Source: Pantanalinema rosaneae
Lineage (GTDB): Bacteria; Cyanobacteriota; Cyanobacteriia; Leptolyngbyales; Leptolyngbyaceae
Assembly (NCBI RefSeq): GCF_050753385.1
Contig: NZ_JBLZFZ010000004.1
Span: forward strand, 1-64,000
Direction of reading: 5' to 3'
Length of the DNA stretch: 64,000 bases
The stretch's first letter is position 1, and the number at the start of each line of letters is the position of its first letter. Below the pieces are notes generated by a model. That model was not told where the DNA came from. It saw only the letters and a program-made list of their open reading frames with translations, and searched no databases. The position numbers and the translations under genes are program-made. Of the stretch, positions 18,239 to 27,236 are shown one piece after another.

Positions 18239-18692
18239 AGTTGTCTGCTCTTTAAAGCGGTTTTATTACCCCTAACCGGGGTGATTTCTTTTGCTCAGTC
18301 ATCGGCAAGTTGCGGACTGAATCCTGAGAGAAAACCTGAGAGAAGTATTAATTTTTATGATGATTGCCATAGAAATAACTAACTTAAGAAATGTAACTCT
18401 GTTCCTTTTTGGGGGCAATGAAGCAGGTTGATTCAGCCATGACGCTAAAATCTCTGTTGGATAAGGCTTTTCAGGAAAATGACTCAGTTCATCCTTTGCA
18501 ATCTTGCTGAGTTGATCTACCTAAGAGATCATGAATTTAGGCGATTGAATGTAAACTTTTTCAACAAATGATAGATTCTCTGAGGAGATTTTCATAAGCT
18601 TTATCGAAACCGCTACCGCTTGTGCGACGACACAACGGAGTGATGTGCAAGCAATCTGTTCAACTGCATTACTCGTAATTAGGAGGTCAAAC
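18239..18692. other. Gene-free intergenic region with leader of the next gene
   Basis: The 450-base stretch after the cyclo-ligase gene carries a short terminator-like hairpin at its start. It is otherwise AT-rich, with no open frame that I trust. The next gene starts at a GTG with a strong GGAGG site, so the last part is probably its promoter and leader. I see no tRNA or recognised RNA motif. Confidence 0.45.
18268..18292 (+). terminator. Weak intrinsic terminator candidate
   Basis: ACCCC pairs with GGGGT across a five-base loop and is followed by the T-rich GATTTCTTTT. It lies 30 bases after the cyclo-ligase stop. The stem is only five base pairs, so this is tentative. Confidence 0.35.
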
Positions 18693-19067
18693 GTGACGCT
18701 TTCTCAAAGTCAAGTGATCGCTCAACCCGACTTAGGCTTGACGCTCAAAAGCTTTGCATTGTGGACAGGTATTTTGACAGTTTGCTTGCTGATTATCGGG
18801 TTTCCTGTCGGAATTTTGATTGTGACGATCGGCTGGCTGCTGGCTATGAGTCTGCATTCGATCATGCCAGGTATGGGCATTGTCTTAGTGGTGGGTGGTT
18901 TAATCGCAGTGCAGATTATCGGTGTGATGATTGCGGCTGCCACCCTAACGTATAAAGGCATTCATCCTAAAGATGTCAGTTGGTTGCCCTGGGTGCAGGG
19001 TCGGGCAAATCCCCAGCATGAAGCGAGCTATGCCGCTTGTCCGTTAACCTGCGACATCAAGCAATAA
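18693..19067 (+). CDS. Small two-segment membrane protein
   Basis: I place the start at a GTG at 18693 because AGGAGGT lies six bases upstream; an open frame extends upstream without such a site. The 124-residue product has two long hydrophobic stretches (about 20-50 and 60-90; LIIGFPVGILIVTIGWLLAM and GIVLVVGGLIAVQIIGVMI), so both ends lie on the same side of the membrane. The C-terminal tail holds two cysteines (ACPLTCDIKQ). I do not recognise a family. A good terminator follows directly. Confidence 0.72.
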   Translation: MTLSQSQVIAQPDLGLTLKSFALWTGILTVCLLIIGFPVGILIVTIGWLLAMSLHSIMPGMGIVLVVGGLIAVQIIGVMIAAATLTYKGIHPKDVSWLPWVQGRANPQHEASYAACPLTCDIKQ

Positions 19068-19093
19068 AAGCTGTTTTATCCTTAAGCCTCACG

Positions 19094-19120
19094 AGCTCGG
19101 TAAACACCGGGCTTTTTTAT
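19094..19120 (+). terminator. Intrinsic terminator
   Basis: AGCTCGG pairs with CCGGGCT (one G-T pair) across a six-base loop and is followed by TTTTTATTT. It lies 26 bases after the stop of the small membrane protein gene, a typical rho-independent terminator. Confidence 0.75.
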
Positions 19121-19210
19121 TTGCTCAATTCTTCGCGCTTGTGCAGGGCGAGCAGTTCATAATGGCGAAAGGATTGATATAAATTCCAGCAGGAGTGATC
19201 TGGAACGGCT

Positions 19211-20560
19211 ATGAACGAAAACCCGTTGGCAGTGCTGCGACGCAATCTGCGGCGATCGGGGTTGCGGCAAATTGATGCGGCGATCGCCCAATTAGAGGCA
19301 CAACTCCAGAATCCCAATTTGTCCTTAGCCGATCAAGTGTTTCTCGCGGGTCGGCGGCGAGAATTACGGGCAGCTCGTTGGGTCGTGAATCGCCTGCTAA
19401 CCACCCAGGAACCAATGGGGACAGAACCACCTATAGTCACGCCACCGCCTCCAGCTACCAGCGATGCCCTACCACCTCCGAACCCGCCAGGACTAATCCC
19501 ACCGCCCCCCCCATCGGGCACCCCCGACCCAGCGATCGCTGCCGTTGGGGGCGAACTCCTGACTCAAACTGCCACATCCAGCCGCATGAGAACGATCCAG
19601 GCAGTTTTATTGGATGGTATGGCAACCCGTCTATCGGCTAGCTTACTCAATCTCACAGATACCCCCTTAGAAATCGATATTCTGCGGGAGGATAAAAAGC
19701 GAGAATTGTTGTATATCATCCTGAAACAGTTAGAAGAACTGTTAGATGAATTGCGCTTCTCTCAGGTGACACCGGAACAATTGGTAGAGAAATATCCGAT
19801 CGTTCTGCAAGATTTGTGGCAGGCAGCAACCACCGATTTCTTTGGCAAATACTATAGTTTGGAGGTGGGCAATCAAGCTGTCGCGCTGGTCGATCGCCTA
19901 TTGCAAGATGCGGAGATTGTGCAAGCGGCAATTCTCGATCGCATTCCAGGGGTTCCCGAGTTTTTGGCACATTTATTATTCCAAACTCCCCTGACGATCG
20001 ATGGAGTTCCCTATGCCATTGGCACCATTGAGGCAATGATGCGGCTAGAGATGCTATTACAGAACCTGACGATTCAAATCGCTAATGCGGTCGTACAGCC
20101 ATTATTAAATCATTTTGGTGATGTCGTTGCCATTAAACAAAACTTCTATGATAAACGGTTACTTTCCTCCCGAGAAATTGAACGATTCCGCAATAATTTG
20201 TCCTGGAAATATCGGCTGGAAAACTTAGTTGGGGAACCGACAGCAATTTTTGAAAGCCGCTTCTATCTATTAGTATTTAGCGCCTTAGGAATTACTAAAA
20301 CATCAATCTATGCTGCCCGCAATCAAGAACTGGCGAACCTATCTGGGATTCGATTAGCTGTGACATTGACCCTAGAAATGCGGGATGCCCTCTCACCTCG
20401 CCTCCGAACGGCGATCGCTTTTGTCGGCAGTGGGGTTGTCTATGTGTTGACGGAAGTGATTGGCCGGGGAATTGGTTTAATTGGACGCGGGGTGATTAAA
20501 GGAATCGGCAACGTTCTACGTGATAATGAACGCGGTAATAGTAGTGAGCGCTTTCGTTAA
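19211..20560 (+). CDS. DUF3685-like (Ycf55-type) protein
   Basis: The 449-residue protein has an N-terminal helical segment, a Pro-rich linker at about residues 75-110, and a long conserved C-terminal region. The C-terminal part contains FRNNLSWKYRLENLVGEPTAIFESRFYLL, YAARNQELANLSGIR and a Gly-rich end (GRGIGLIGRGVIKGIGN). I associate this with the cyanobacterial DUF3685 family, related to the plastid ycf55 product, whose role is unknown. That assignment is from memory of the pattern. The gene ends six bases before the next one, so the two are likely cotranscribed. Confidence 0.68.
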   Translation: MNENPLAVLRRNLRRSGLRQIDAAIAQLEAQLQNPNLSLADQVFLAGRRRELRAARWVVNRLLTTQEPMGTEPPIVTPPPPATSDALPPPNPPGLIPPPPPSGTPDPAIAAVGGELLTQTATSSRMRTIQAVLLDGMATRLSASLLNLTDTPLEIDILREDKKRELLYIILKQLEELLDELRFSQVTPEQLVEKYPIVLQDLWQAATTDFFGKYYSLEVGNQAVALVDRLLQDAEIVQAAILDRIPGVPEFLAHLLFQTPLTIDGVPYAIGTIEAMMRLEMLLQNLTIQIANAVVQPLLNHFGDVVAIKQNFYDKRLLSSREIERFRNNLSWKYRLENLVGEPTAIFESRFYLLVFSALGITKTSIYAARNQELANLSGIRLAVTLTLEMRDALSPRLRTAIAFVGSGVVYVLTEVIGRGIGLIGRGVIKGIGNVLRDNERGNSSERFR

Positions 20561-20566
20561 TCACGC

Positions 20567-21427
20567 ATGACCACAGACTACTTTGCTAATCGGGTTGCGG
20601 TTCTGGCAACAATGCATCGCAAAGAACAGGCGATTGCCCCGATTTTAGAACAAGAATTAGGCATAAAAGTCATCATTCCCGAACAATTGAATACCGATGT
20701 TTTTGGGACGTTTACCCGCGAGCGCAGTCGTCCCGGCAATCAACTCGAAACTGCTCGGATCAAAGCCCAAGCTGCCTTAGACCTGACTGGGGCAACCTTA
20801 GCGATCGCCAGTGAGGGCAGTTTTGCGCCCCATCCCAGTTTTCCAGCCATTCCTGGCAACCGTGAATTAGTCATTTTGATCGATCAACGCCATCAGATCG
20901 AAATTATTGGCGAAGAATTATCTCTAAATACGAACTTTAATCATCAAACAGTTAAAACCCTTGATGAAGCGCAAGAATTTGCCCAAAAAATCGGTTTTCC
21001 TCAACACGGTTTAATTGTTAGTTTAAGTTCATCTTTACAAAACCCTAGTACGATAGTGAAGGGAATTACGACGGAGGCACAATTTATTACGGCTGTTGAA
21101 ACAGCATTTGAACGATCGCCAACGGGCACAATTCATCTAGAAACTGATATGCGGGCACTCTACAATCCAACTCGAATGCAGGTGATTGCCCAGGCAACTC
21201 ACAACTTAGTGAAAGCGGCAAATCAAACCTGTCCGGAATGCGGTTGTCCCGGTATGAAAGTAATAGAACGACGGCGAGGATTATTGTGTGAGCTATGCAA
21301 TTTGCCAACTCGTTTGACGCGATCGGTAGTCTACGGTTGTCAAAAATGCGAAGCATGTCAAGAAGTTTTGTTCCCTGATGGCAGCACTACAGCCGATCCC
21401 ACTTACTGCGCTTACTGCAATCCTTGA
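20567..21427 (+). CDS. DUF6671-type protein with C-terminal zinc-ribbon
   Basis: The 286-residue protein has a globular N-terminal region (FANRVAVLATMHRKEQAI, GTFTRERSRPGNQLETARIKA, ASEGSFAPHP). Its C-terminal 70 residues carry clustered cysteines: CPECGCPG, CELCNLP, CQKCEACQE and YCAYC. Paired CxxC motifs of this kind bind zinc. I associate the layout with DUF6671, of unknown role. ATG at 20567 follows the preceding stop by six bases, suggesting coupling with the DUF3685-like gene. Confidence 0.72.
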   Translation: MTTDYFANRVAVLATMHRKEQAIAPILEQELGIKVIIPEQLNTDVFGTFTRERSRPGNQLETARIKAQAALDLTGATLAIASEGSFAPHPSFPAIPGNRELVILIDQRHQIEIIGEELSLNTNFNHQTVKTLDEAQEFAQKIGFPQHGLIVSLSSSLQNPSTIVKGITTEAQFITAVETAFERSPTGTIHLETDMRALYNPTRMQVIAQATHNLVKAANQTCPECGCPGMKVIERRRGLLCELCNLPTRLTRSVVYGCQKCEACQEVLFPDGSTTADPTYCAYCNP

Positions 21428-21591
21428 TCCCCAAACAGCTTTACGTGATTGCACGACTCTCCCACAACTTACCTGGCAAAAGTTCTGTAGGCACACTGAG
21501 TAAATCTGGGATTAAGTCGAGATAACTAATAGGAAGAGGAGGGAAAAGCCCGATGCTAATTTTCTCTCCCACGCTGAAGAAGGAGATTTGT

Positions 21592-22050
21592 ATGGACTTC
21601 CAATTTCCTACAACCTGGCAAGAACTTGAATCCATTGTGAATACGGGTGTGTTAGATCAGTTGCCAGTTGAATATAAGCGTAGTTCGGAGCTAATTCAAA
21701 CCTACGAGAAAGACCGCCAAACAATTTCTAAGGCTGAAGCACTTCAGAATATTCACGCCGAAATGCAGGACTCGCTGACAGTATTATCGGGCGGAGAAGA
21801 AGTATCGCTCACCTACAACAAATATCCCTACGATCTACTCCTGCAAAACCTGCCTGGGGTCACGCACGCACTCCTATGGTTTAAAGGTTCCTTGTCGATC
21901 GACGCAGCCCAAGCTTACCTGCAATCGTTAGGCAAAGCCTGCTGCCTGTATGAAAATCCAGTCGCTTTGAAATCCATCCCTGAGGTGAGCCATTACCAGG
22001 TGTTTCTCCTTGATAATGTCAAATCGCTCCCCTTCCCCATGGCAGCTTAA
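21592..22050 (+). CDS. DUF3605 (GIG1)-like protein
   Basis: The 152-residue protein starts at ATG 21592, preceded by GAAGGAG. It has no membrane segment. Its motif order resembles DUF3605, known mainly from fungal GIG1 (GlcNAc-induced) proteins: an N-terminal YKRSSELIQTYEKDR, a central YPYDLLLQNLPGVTHALLWFK, and a late CLYENPVALKSIPEVSHYQV. These correspond to the fungal WPY...HLVVWTK and WFKNPxxLxSVPxxEHxHV patterns. The match is by eye and the biochemical role is not established even in fungi. The next gene starts 23 bases later. Confidence 0.55.
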   Translation: MDFQFPTTWQELESIVNTGVLDQLPVEYKRSSELIQTYEKDRQTISKAEALQNIHAEMQDSLTVLSGGEEVSLTYNKYPYDLLLQNLPGVTHALLWFKGSLSIDAAQAYLQSLGKACCLYENPVALKSIPEVSHYQVFLLDNVKSLPFPMAA

Positions 22051-22072
22051 CTAAAGTATTTTGGCTTGGCTC

Positions 22073-22768
22073 ATGGAAAAGCAACGGTTTAGCGAACGAG
22101 CAGTTAACAAAGTCATTGAAGTGATTTTGTCCCGGTTGGTAGATGCCGATCGCCTTCAAGTCCGCATCAAAACCACCCTGAACCGACTTACCCAGGGCGA
22201 AGTTGATGCGATCACGATTCATATTCATGGATATTTGCTGCAACCAAACCTGCGGGTAGAAGCCTTTCTATTCGATATTGGGACGGCGGCTGTAAATGTT
22301 AAAAGTGCCATGCGCCGCAAAATTGAGCTACTACATCCCTCCACCGGGGTACTGTGCCTGACGCTGACTGAAACGCAATTTACAGACTCCCTGATCGCAG
22401 AACTCCACCCACTCACCCCGACAGATAGCTGCAATACCCTAGACTGTGTCACCTGTACCTTTGCGGCTGAAGGCACGATCGCCCTGACCTGGCAATGGTC
22501 GAATCCAGATAGGGTCTGCTCTGGCCAATGGATTGCGACTCCCCAGGTGAATCTAGAGGACTACACCGTTGAGTTGGCATCAACGGTTCACGGCGAACCC
22601 ATCCCAGAGCATTGGCTGGCTCCTGCGATCGCGCATCTGCGCCGCACCCTTAACCTCTGTGCTCTCGCGAATCAGGGTACTACGTTTCAGGTACACACCA
22701 TCGCGATCGCAACTGGAAAAGCCACCGTACAAGCCCATGCTCACATTGACTATGTTCCTTCCAAGTGA
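22073..22768 (+). CDS. DUF2993 (LmeA-like) protein
   Basis: The 231-residue protein begins MEKQRFSERAVNKVIEVIL. It shows the DUF2993 pattern of a lipid-binding barrel: LQVRIKTTLNRLTQGEVDAITIHIHGYL and a LRVEAFLFDIGTAAVNVKSAMRRK segment. LmeA, the characterised mycobacterial member, binds phospholipid. No signal peptide is seen, so it is probably cytosolic or peripheral. I chose ATG 22073; the frame also permits a TTG four codons upstream. It is close behind the DUF3605-like gene. Confidence 0.65.
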   Translation: MEKQRFSERAVNKVIEVILSRLVDADRLQVRIKTTLNRLTQGEVDAITIHIHGYLLQPNLRVEAFLFDIGTAAVNVKSAMRRKIELLHPSTGVLCLTLTETQFTDSLIAELHPLTPTDSCNTLDCVTCTFAAEGTIALTWQWSNPDRVCSGQWIATPQVNLEDYTVELASTVHGEPIPEHWLAPAIAHLRRTLNLCALANQGTTFQVHTIAIATGKATVQAHAHIDYVPSK

Positions 22769-23059
22769 CATTGCAAACTATTAATTAACTGCTTCATAGA
22801 GAGAGTTAATTAAACGCTTGATTTGCCCTTTGGAGCCATCTTTGAGCATTACTCTATAGATTTAGTCTATTGCCATTAGCTAATAAGAATCATTACGCTC
22901 TATTGTTGCCTACGCAGAAATCTCACAGACTTGAGGCAAGAGAGAATACAGAACACCCTACATTCCAAAACTTTCCCACTGGTTAATCCGTCATTTCACA
23001 GCGACTTTGCGCTTGAGTGTGGAAGGCCTGTACGCCCGCTGAGGATGGGGACAAGGCTG

Positions 23060-23995
23060 ATGATCATAAGTCTAATAGAAGGGTGGCTAACATCGGTGCG
23101 ATCGATCGCTTCTACATCAAGCGGTCAATATCTGAATGGTTATAAAAACTTGCTTAACCAAACTCTAGGTTGCCAGGTCTCTCCAGCCTTACTCCATCAA
23201 AGTTTTGGGGCAATTACTGGCGATCGTTGCTGGTTCTATGATGGATGTAGCTTAGTCCTAACAACGGCGGCGAATGCTCGATTTAGCCATTGGGTATCCG
23301 CTCTGGAACTCTATGCAGATGTTCAGATCTGTCAGTGTCCTCACCCCAACTGTTGCGAAGCTAACCATCAACTGCCAAGCCATAGCCAGCGGGGGGAAGG
23401 AATGAATTTAACCACGGCTCAACTGGAAGCGCTACAGGAATTGATCCACACGGCTGTCGATCGAGCCGCTAGAACGCTAGAGCACCTGATTAACTTGGAT
23501 GTCTATGTAGAACCTGCTGCCATTCAAGTGTTAATGCCACTCGATATCTGCCATGAGTTAACTCGGCAGTTTGGCAAAGTTCAATTATCCGTCGCCAGTG
23601 TTAACTTTGCGGGGGAATTGAATGGGACAGTACAGTTTATACTCTCGCTGGAAAGCACTGCCCGCCTCTTATCGATCGTGAATCGAGAACCGATTGATGT
23701 TGAGGATTTACATAGATTACGAGTCGGGACATTTCTAGAAATTGCCAGTGTGTTAATTAATCACATCTTAGAAACAGTGATTGCTCATATCCATCAATCA
23801 CTACACACCTCCATGCCAATTTATCGCCAAACCAGTACCGAAAATCTCCTACCACTCACAGATCTAGTGAGTCATTCTATGGTGCTACTTGTCCCAACCC
23901 AGTTAGAAGTTGCACCATTACAGCTAGTTGGCAACCTCCTGTTAATGTTGCGTACTGGCTCATTCAATACCTTCTTATCTAAAACATTTATCTAG
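23060..23995 (+). CDS. CheC-like phosphatase-family protein with unique N-terminal extension
   Basis: The C-terminal about 197 residues, from an internal ATG at 23402, fit the CheC/CheX group: helical start LTTAQLEALQELIHTAVDRAA, a strand pair, EIASVLINHILETVIAHI, and a final LVPTQLEVAPLQLVGNLLLML. CheC proteins dephosphorylate CheY-P or bind CheD. The frame stays open far upstream. An ATG at 23060 with AAGG upstream gives 311 residues, and a TTG at 22931 would give 354. The extension includes LIEGWLTSVRS and a Cys-rich CQCPHPNCC; I do not recognise it. GGGGGGAAGGA precedes the internal ATG, so the short form may be the true product. It precedes a histidine kinase gene. Confidence 0.62.
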   Translation: MIISLIEGWLTSVRSIASTSSGQYLNGYKNLLNQTLGCQVSPALLHQSFGAITGDRCWFYDGCSLVLTTAANARFSHWVSALELYADVQICQCPHPNCCEANHQLPSHSQRGEGMNLTTAQLEALQELIHTAVDRAARTLEHLINLDVYVEPAAIQVLMPLDICHELTRQFGKVQLSVASVNFAGELNGTVQFILSLESTARLLSIVNREPIDVEDLHRLRVGTFLEIASVLINHILETVIAHIHQSLHTSMPIYRQTSTENLLPLTDLVSHSMVLLVPTQLEVAPLQLVGNLLLMLRTGSFNTFLSKTFI

Positions 23996-24092
23996 TCAAT
24001 CATTCAAACAACTTATTGACTAAGGTCAGTGTTTTATCCGAATTAATGTATTTGTATCGATCGGGGTTTAGAGCAATCAAGGATAGCTAAAT

Positions 24093-25940
24093 ATGAACAA
24101 GATTAATGGGGAGCAGTGCATCATTTCGCAACTATCGATGGAAGCGATCGGTATACTTGATCTAGTCCCGATCGGAGCCTGCATCTTACGTAAAGACTTA
24201 ACGGTGCTGTTCTGGAACCGGCTATTAGAAACATGGACAAATATTCCTCGGGAACAGATTGTAGGTTGCCCGATTCACCATATCTTTCCCCACTTTGCTC
24301 AACTGAAATATATAGAGCGATTAAAACAAACATTTGAAATTGGGGTGTCAGGAGTTTTTTCAGCAGAGTTGCATCCTCATCTACTTCCAGCCCGACGCGA
24401 GGATGGACGATTACAAATTCAACATACAACTGTAACTGCCGTTCCGATCGCGGGGAAAACTACATTTAATGCTCTCCTTTCAATTCAAGATGTCACAGAT
24501 TATATGACCCCAAAAACATTGATTAACGCTAAAGACCAGCACGAGCCAGAAGCTCAGACTCAACTGACTTTAGAATCCGCGATCGAGGCAGATGGGCAAC
24601 CGAGTTCAAAACCAGATTTAGAACAGCAAATTCGCCAACGCACCGAGGAACTTCAGCGATCACTCAGTTATGAATTGAGTTTTCGGCGGATTACCGAGGA
24701 GGTATGGAAGTCGCTAAATGAAGACTATATTATGCAGGTTGTTGTCGAAGAATTAGGTACCGTATTAAAGCTAGATTGTTGCCGCACAGCGACCTATAGT
24801 TCGGACTATGCTAACTTTTCCATTACTCATGAATATTCAGCCGATGCCTCACGCTCCTTAGGCTGTGTGCTGAATACCTATAATGATCCTGGGATCTTAC
24901 AGAAATTACTACAGGGCGAAACGGTGCAATTTTGTACCCATTTAAATGATGTGGCATTATCTGGCGCTCCCTTTTCCGTCTTAGCCTGTCCCATTGTGGA
25001 TGAACATACTGTCTTAGGCGATTTGTGGTTATGTCGGAGTGGTGAAGCCGCCTTTGATGACCTGGATATTCGATTCGCGCAACAGGTGACCAAGCAATGT
25101 GCGATCGCCCTACATTATGCCCGCGATCACAAAGTTGTCCGAGCCAGAATTGCAGAATTAGAAACCCTCAACCGCCTCAAAGATGATATCCTCAGTTCAA
25201 TTTCCCATGAACTCAGAACTCCGTTATCAAGCATTAAAATCTCAGCCCAGGTTTTAAGCACTATTCTGGAGCATCCCGGCGTATTAATTCAGGATCAAAC
25301 CGATAGTGCGGTGAATCACGATCGCATCCATCAATGCCTGAACGTGCTGTTAGAAGAGAGCGATCGCCAACTCGATTTAGTCTCCGATCTGCTGACCTTA
25401 CAACAGGTCGATGCCAATGACTACCCCCTGGTGCTCTGTCCGCTGGAACTGCAAACCTGGATACCAACGGTAGTCGAAACGTTTCAAGAGCGCACCCACG
25501 AACACCAGCATCAATGGACGATCGACCTGCCATCCGAGCTACCCGCGATCGATACTGATGTCTGTGTCCTCAATCGCATCCTGGCGGAACTGCTGACCAA
25601 TGCCTGTAAGTTCTCTCCCATTGGTAGCACCATTGCGATCGCCATCAATGTAGCGATCGGCGCTGAACACCCGCCGTTGTGGCAGTCGGGGCCCCCGTTG
25701 TCCCCCCATCCTCGTCTCCAGATCCGCGTGACTAATCCAAGTGAAATTCCACCTGACCAACTAGAGATGATTTTTAATCTGTTCTATCGCTTACCCAGTC
25801 ATGATCCCCGCCGCTATAGTGGAACGGGCATTGGACTGGCATTGATCAAGAAATTAGCCACACTACTCGGTGGCAGTATTTGGGCTGCCAGTAGTTACGG
25901 ACAAACCTGCTTTACATTAGAGTTCCCGTTAGACAACTAG
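24093..25940 (+). CDS. PAS-GAF sensor histidine kinase
   Basis: This 615-residue kinase has no membrane segment and is therefore cytosolic. An N-terminal PAS domain (about 15-140; LVPIGACILRKDLTVLFWNRLLETW) is followed by a helical linker (about 170-200) and a GAF domain (about 210-355). The HisKA dimerisation domain has the phosphoacceptor His372 in SISHELRTPL. The ATPase domain has an N-box ELLTNACKFSP, a G-box YSGTGIGLALIKK and a final GGSIWAASSYGQTCF. The GAF has Cys residues, but I see no obvious bilin-binding motif. Its target regulator may be the single-domain receiver encoded 1.3 kb downstream on the other strand. Confidence 0.93.
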   Translation: MNKINGEQCIISQLSMEAIGILDLVPIGACILRKDLTVLFWNRLLETWTNIPREQIVGCPIHHIFPHFAQLKYIERLKQTFEIGVSGVFSAELHPHLLPARREDGRLQIQHTTVTAVPIAGKTTFNALLSIQDVTDYMTPKTLINAKDQHEPEAQTQLTLESAIEADGQPSSKPDLEQQIRQRTEELQRSLSYELSFRRITEEVWKSLNEDYIMQVVVEELGTVLKLDCCRTATYSSDYANFSITHEYSADASRSLGCVLNTYNDPGILQKLLQGETVQFCTHLNDVALSGAPFSVLACPIVDEHTVLGDLWLCRSGEAAFDDLDIRFAQQVTKQCAIALHYARDHKVVRARIAELETLNRLKDDILSSISHELRTPLSSIKISAQVLSTILEHPGVLIQDQTDSAVNHDRIHQCLNVLLEESDRQLDLVSDLLTLQQVDANDYPLVLCPLELQTWIPTVVETFQERTHEHQHQWTIDLPSELPAIDTDVCVLNRILAELLTNACKFSPIGSTIAIAINVAIGAEHPPLWQSGPPLSPHPRLQIRVTNPSEIPPDQLEMIFNLFYRLPSHDPRRYSGTGIGLALIKKLATLLGGSIWAASSYGQTCFTLEFPLDN

Positions 25941-26196
25941 CAGGTTGTTGCCGGAAACCGATGCCAAGATCGGTGGCATTGATAGTGATCAATCCAGTCA
26001 AAAATTGACCTATCAATCGGTGATGCTGCTAACTGGGGTGCTACTAATTAGATTCATGAACGATTGCCAGGACGGACAAACGATGTAGAGTTTAATAAAT
26101 TTATCCCACTACAGTTTATTCATCTCGCTACTCAATTGATGACAGACATATCTACATCTTGTCACCCCTCGGCTCGGTTACAGAGGAGATTACAGT

Positions 26197-27216
26197 ATGG
26201 CAGCCCAGGATATTCCAATGAGTCAAATCCCTATCGATCGCCACTCACTCCAGTTGGTTGGGACAGACTTCAGTCAGCGCAATTTAGATCACAGCAATCT
26301 CACCCAGGCTTATTTAGCTTTTGCCAAATTAGTGCGCTGTTCCCTGATTAGCGCCAACCTCGATCAAGCATTACTGTACGGAGCCGATCTGAGTTATGCC
26401 AAACTGGCGCAGGCTCGCCTGGTGAATACCATTCTGACCAAAGCAAATTTAACAGGTGCCAATTTAGTTCGAGCGGATCTGGCGGGGGCTAGTTTGAGTG
26501 GAGCCATTTTAACTGGCGTGAATTTGCGGGAGGCTAATTTACAAGGCGTGAATCTATGTGGTGCCAATTTGCAGGGCATTAACTTGCGATCGGCGAATTT
26601 AGCTGCCGCCAATCTGTGTTGGGCAAATTTAACCGGAGCCCGCCTGAGTGGAGCCAACCTGAAAGGAGCCAGACTGAGTGGCGTGAAACTGAGTCGGGCA
26701 TTTATGAATGGCATTGACCTTAGAGGCACTAACTTAGATGGCATTGATTTGAGTGAAGCCAAACTCAATGGCACTAATTTTTCCGGGGCAGATCTCTCGG
26801 TTGCCAATCTGAGTGAGGCATACTTACGGGTCGCCTTACTCACCCAAACGAACTTACGAGCAGCGAATTTGGTACGGGCATCCTTAATTCGCGCCGACCT
26901 GACGGGGATTGATCTGAGTTACGCTGACCTCAGCCAAGCAGTATTCATTGAAGCCAACCTCAGTCAAGCGAATTTAGTTAAAGCCAAGCTAACCGGAGCC
27001 AATTTAGCTCGGGCAACGTTACGCAATACATCATTATTAGGGGCTAATTTAGATGCGGCTAACTTACAAGGAGCCGATTTAAGGGGGGCAAATCTACGAG
27101 GGGCTAGTTTACATAAAACGTTGCTACAAAATATTCGCTGTGATGCCAGTACGCAATTTCCCAGTGGATTCTTAGCGGGGGCTGGCTTACCCCATGCTGT
27201 AATTAGTCACTGGTAA
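26197..27216 (+). CDS. Pentapeptide-repeat protein
   Basis: Nearly all of the 339 residues are tandem five-residue units of the A(D/N)LxX type (for example ANLTGANLVRADLAGASL). Such units fold into a right-handed quadrilateral beta-helix. A unit with an internal ID run (GIDLRGTNLDGIDLS) is also present. The ribosome-binding site GAGGAGA precedes ATG 26197. Pentapeptide proteins are abundant in cyanobacteria and have no single function. Its place between a kinase gene and a receiver gene hints at a scaffolding role, which is an inference. An antisense open frame within it only mirrors the repeats. Confidence 0.93.
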   Translation: MAAQDIPMSQIPIDRHSLQLVGTDFSQRNLDHSNLTQAYLAFAKLVRCSLISANLDQALLYGADLSYAKLAQARLVNTILTKANLTGANLVRADLAGASLSGAILTGVNLREANLQGVNLCGANLQGINLRSANLAAANLCWANLTGARLSGANLKGARLSGVKLSRAFMNGIDLRGTNLDGIDLSEAKLNGTNFSGADLSVANLSEAYLRVALLTQTNLRAANLVRASLIRADLTGIDLSYADLSQAVFIEANLSQANLVKAKLTGANLARATLRNTSLLGANLDAANLQGADLRGANLRGASLHKTLLQNIRCDASTQFPSGFLAGAGLPHAVISHW

Positions 27217-27236
27217 ACCCAATTCATCGTCCTGCA

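Noticed and set aside
26394..26843. Long open frame antisense to the pentapeptide gene
   Set aside because: The regular repeat gives an open antisense frame automatically; it has no start signal and no recognisable product.
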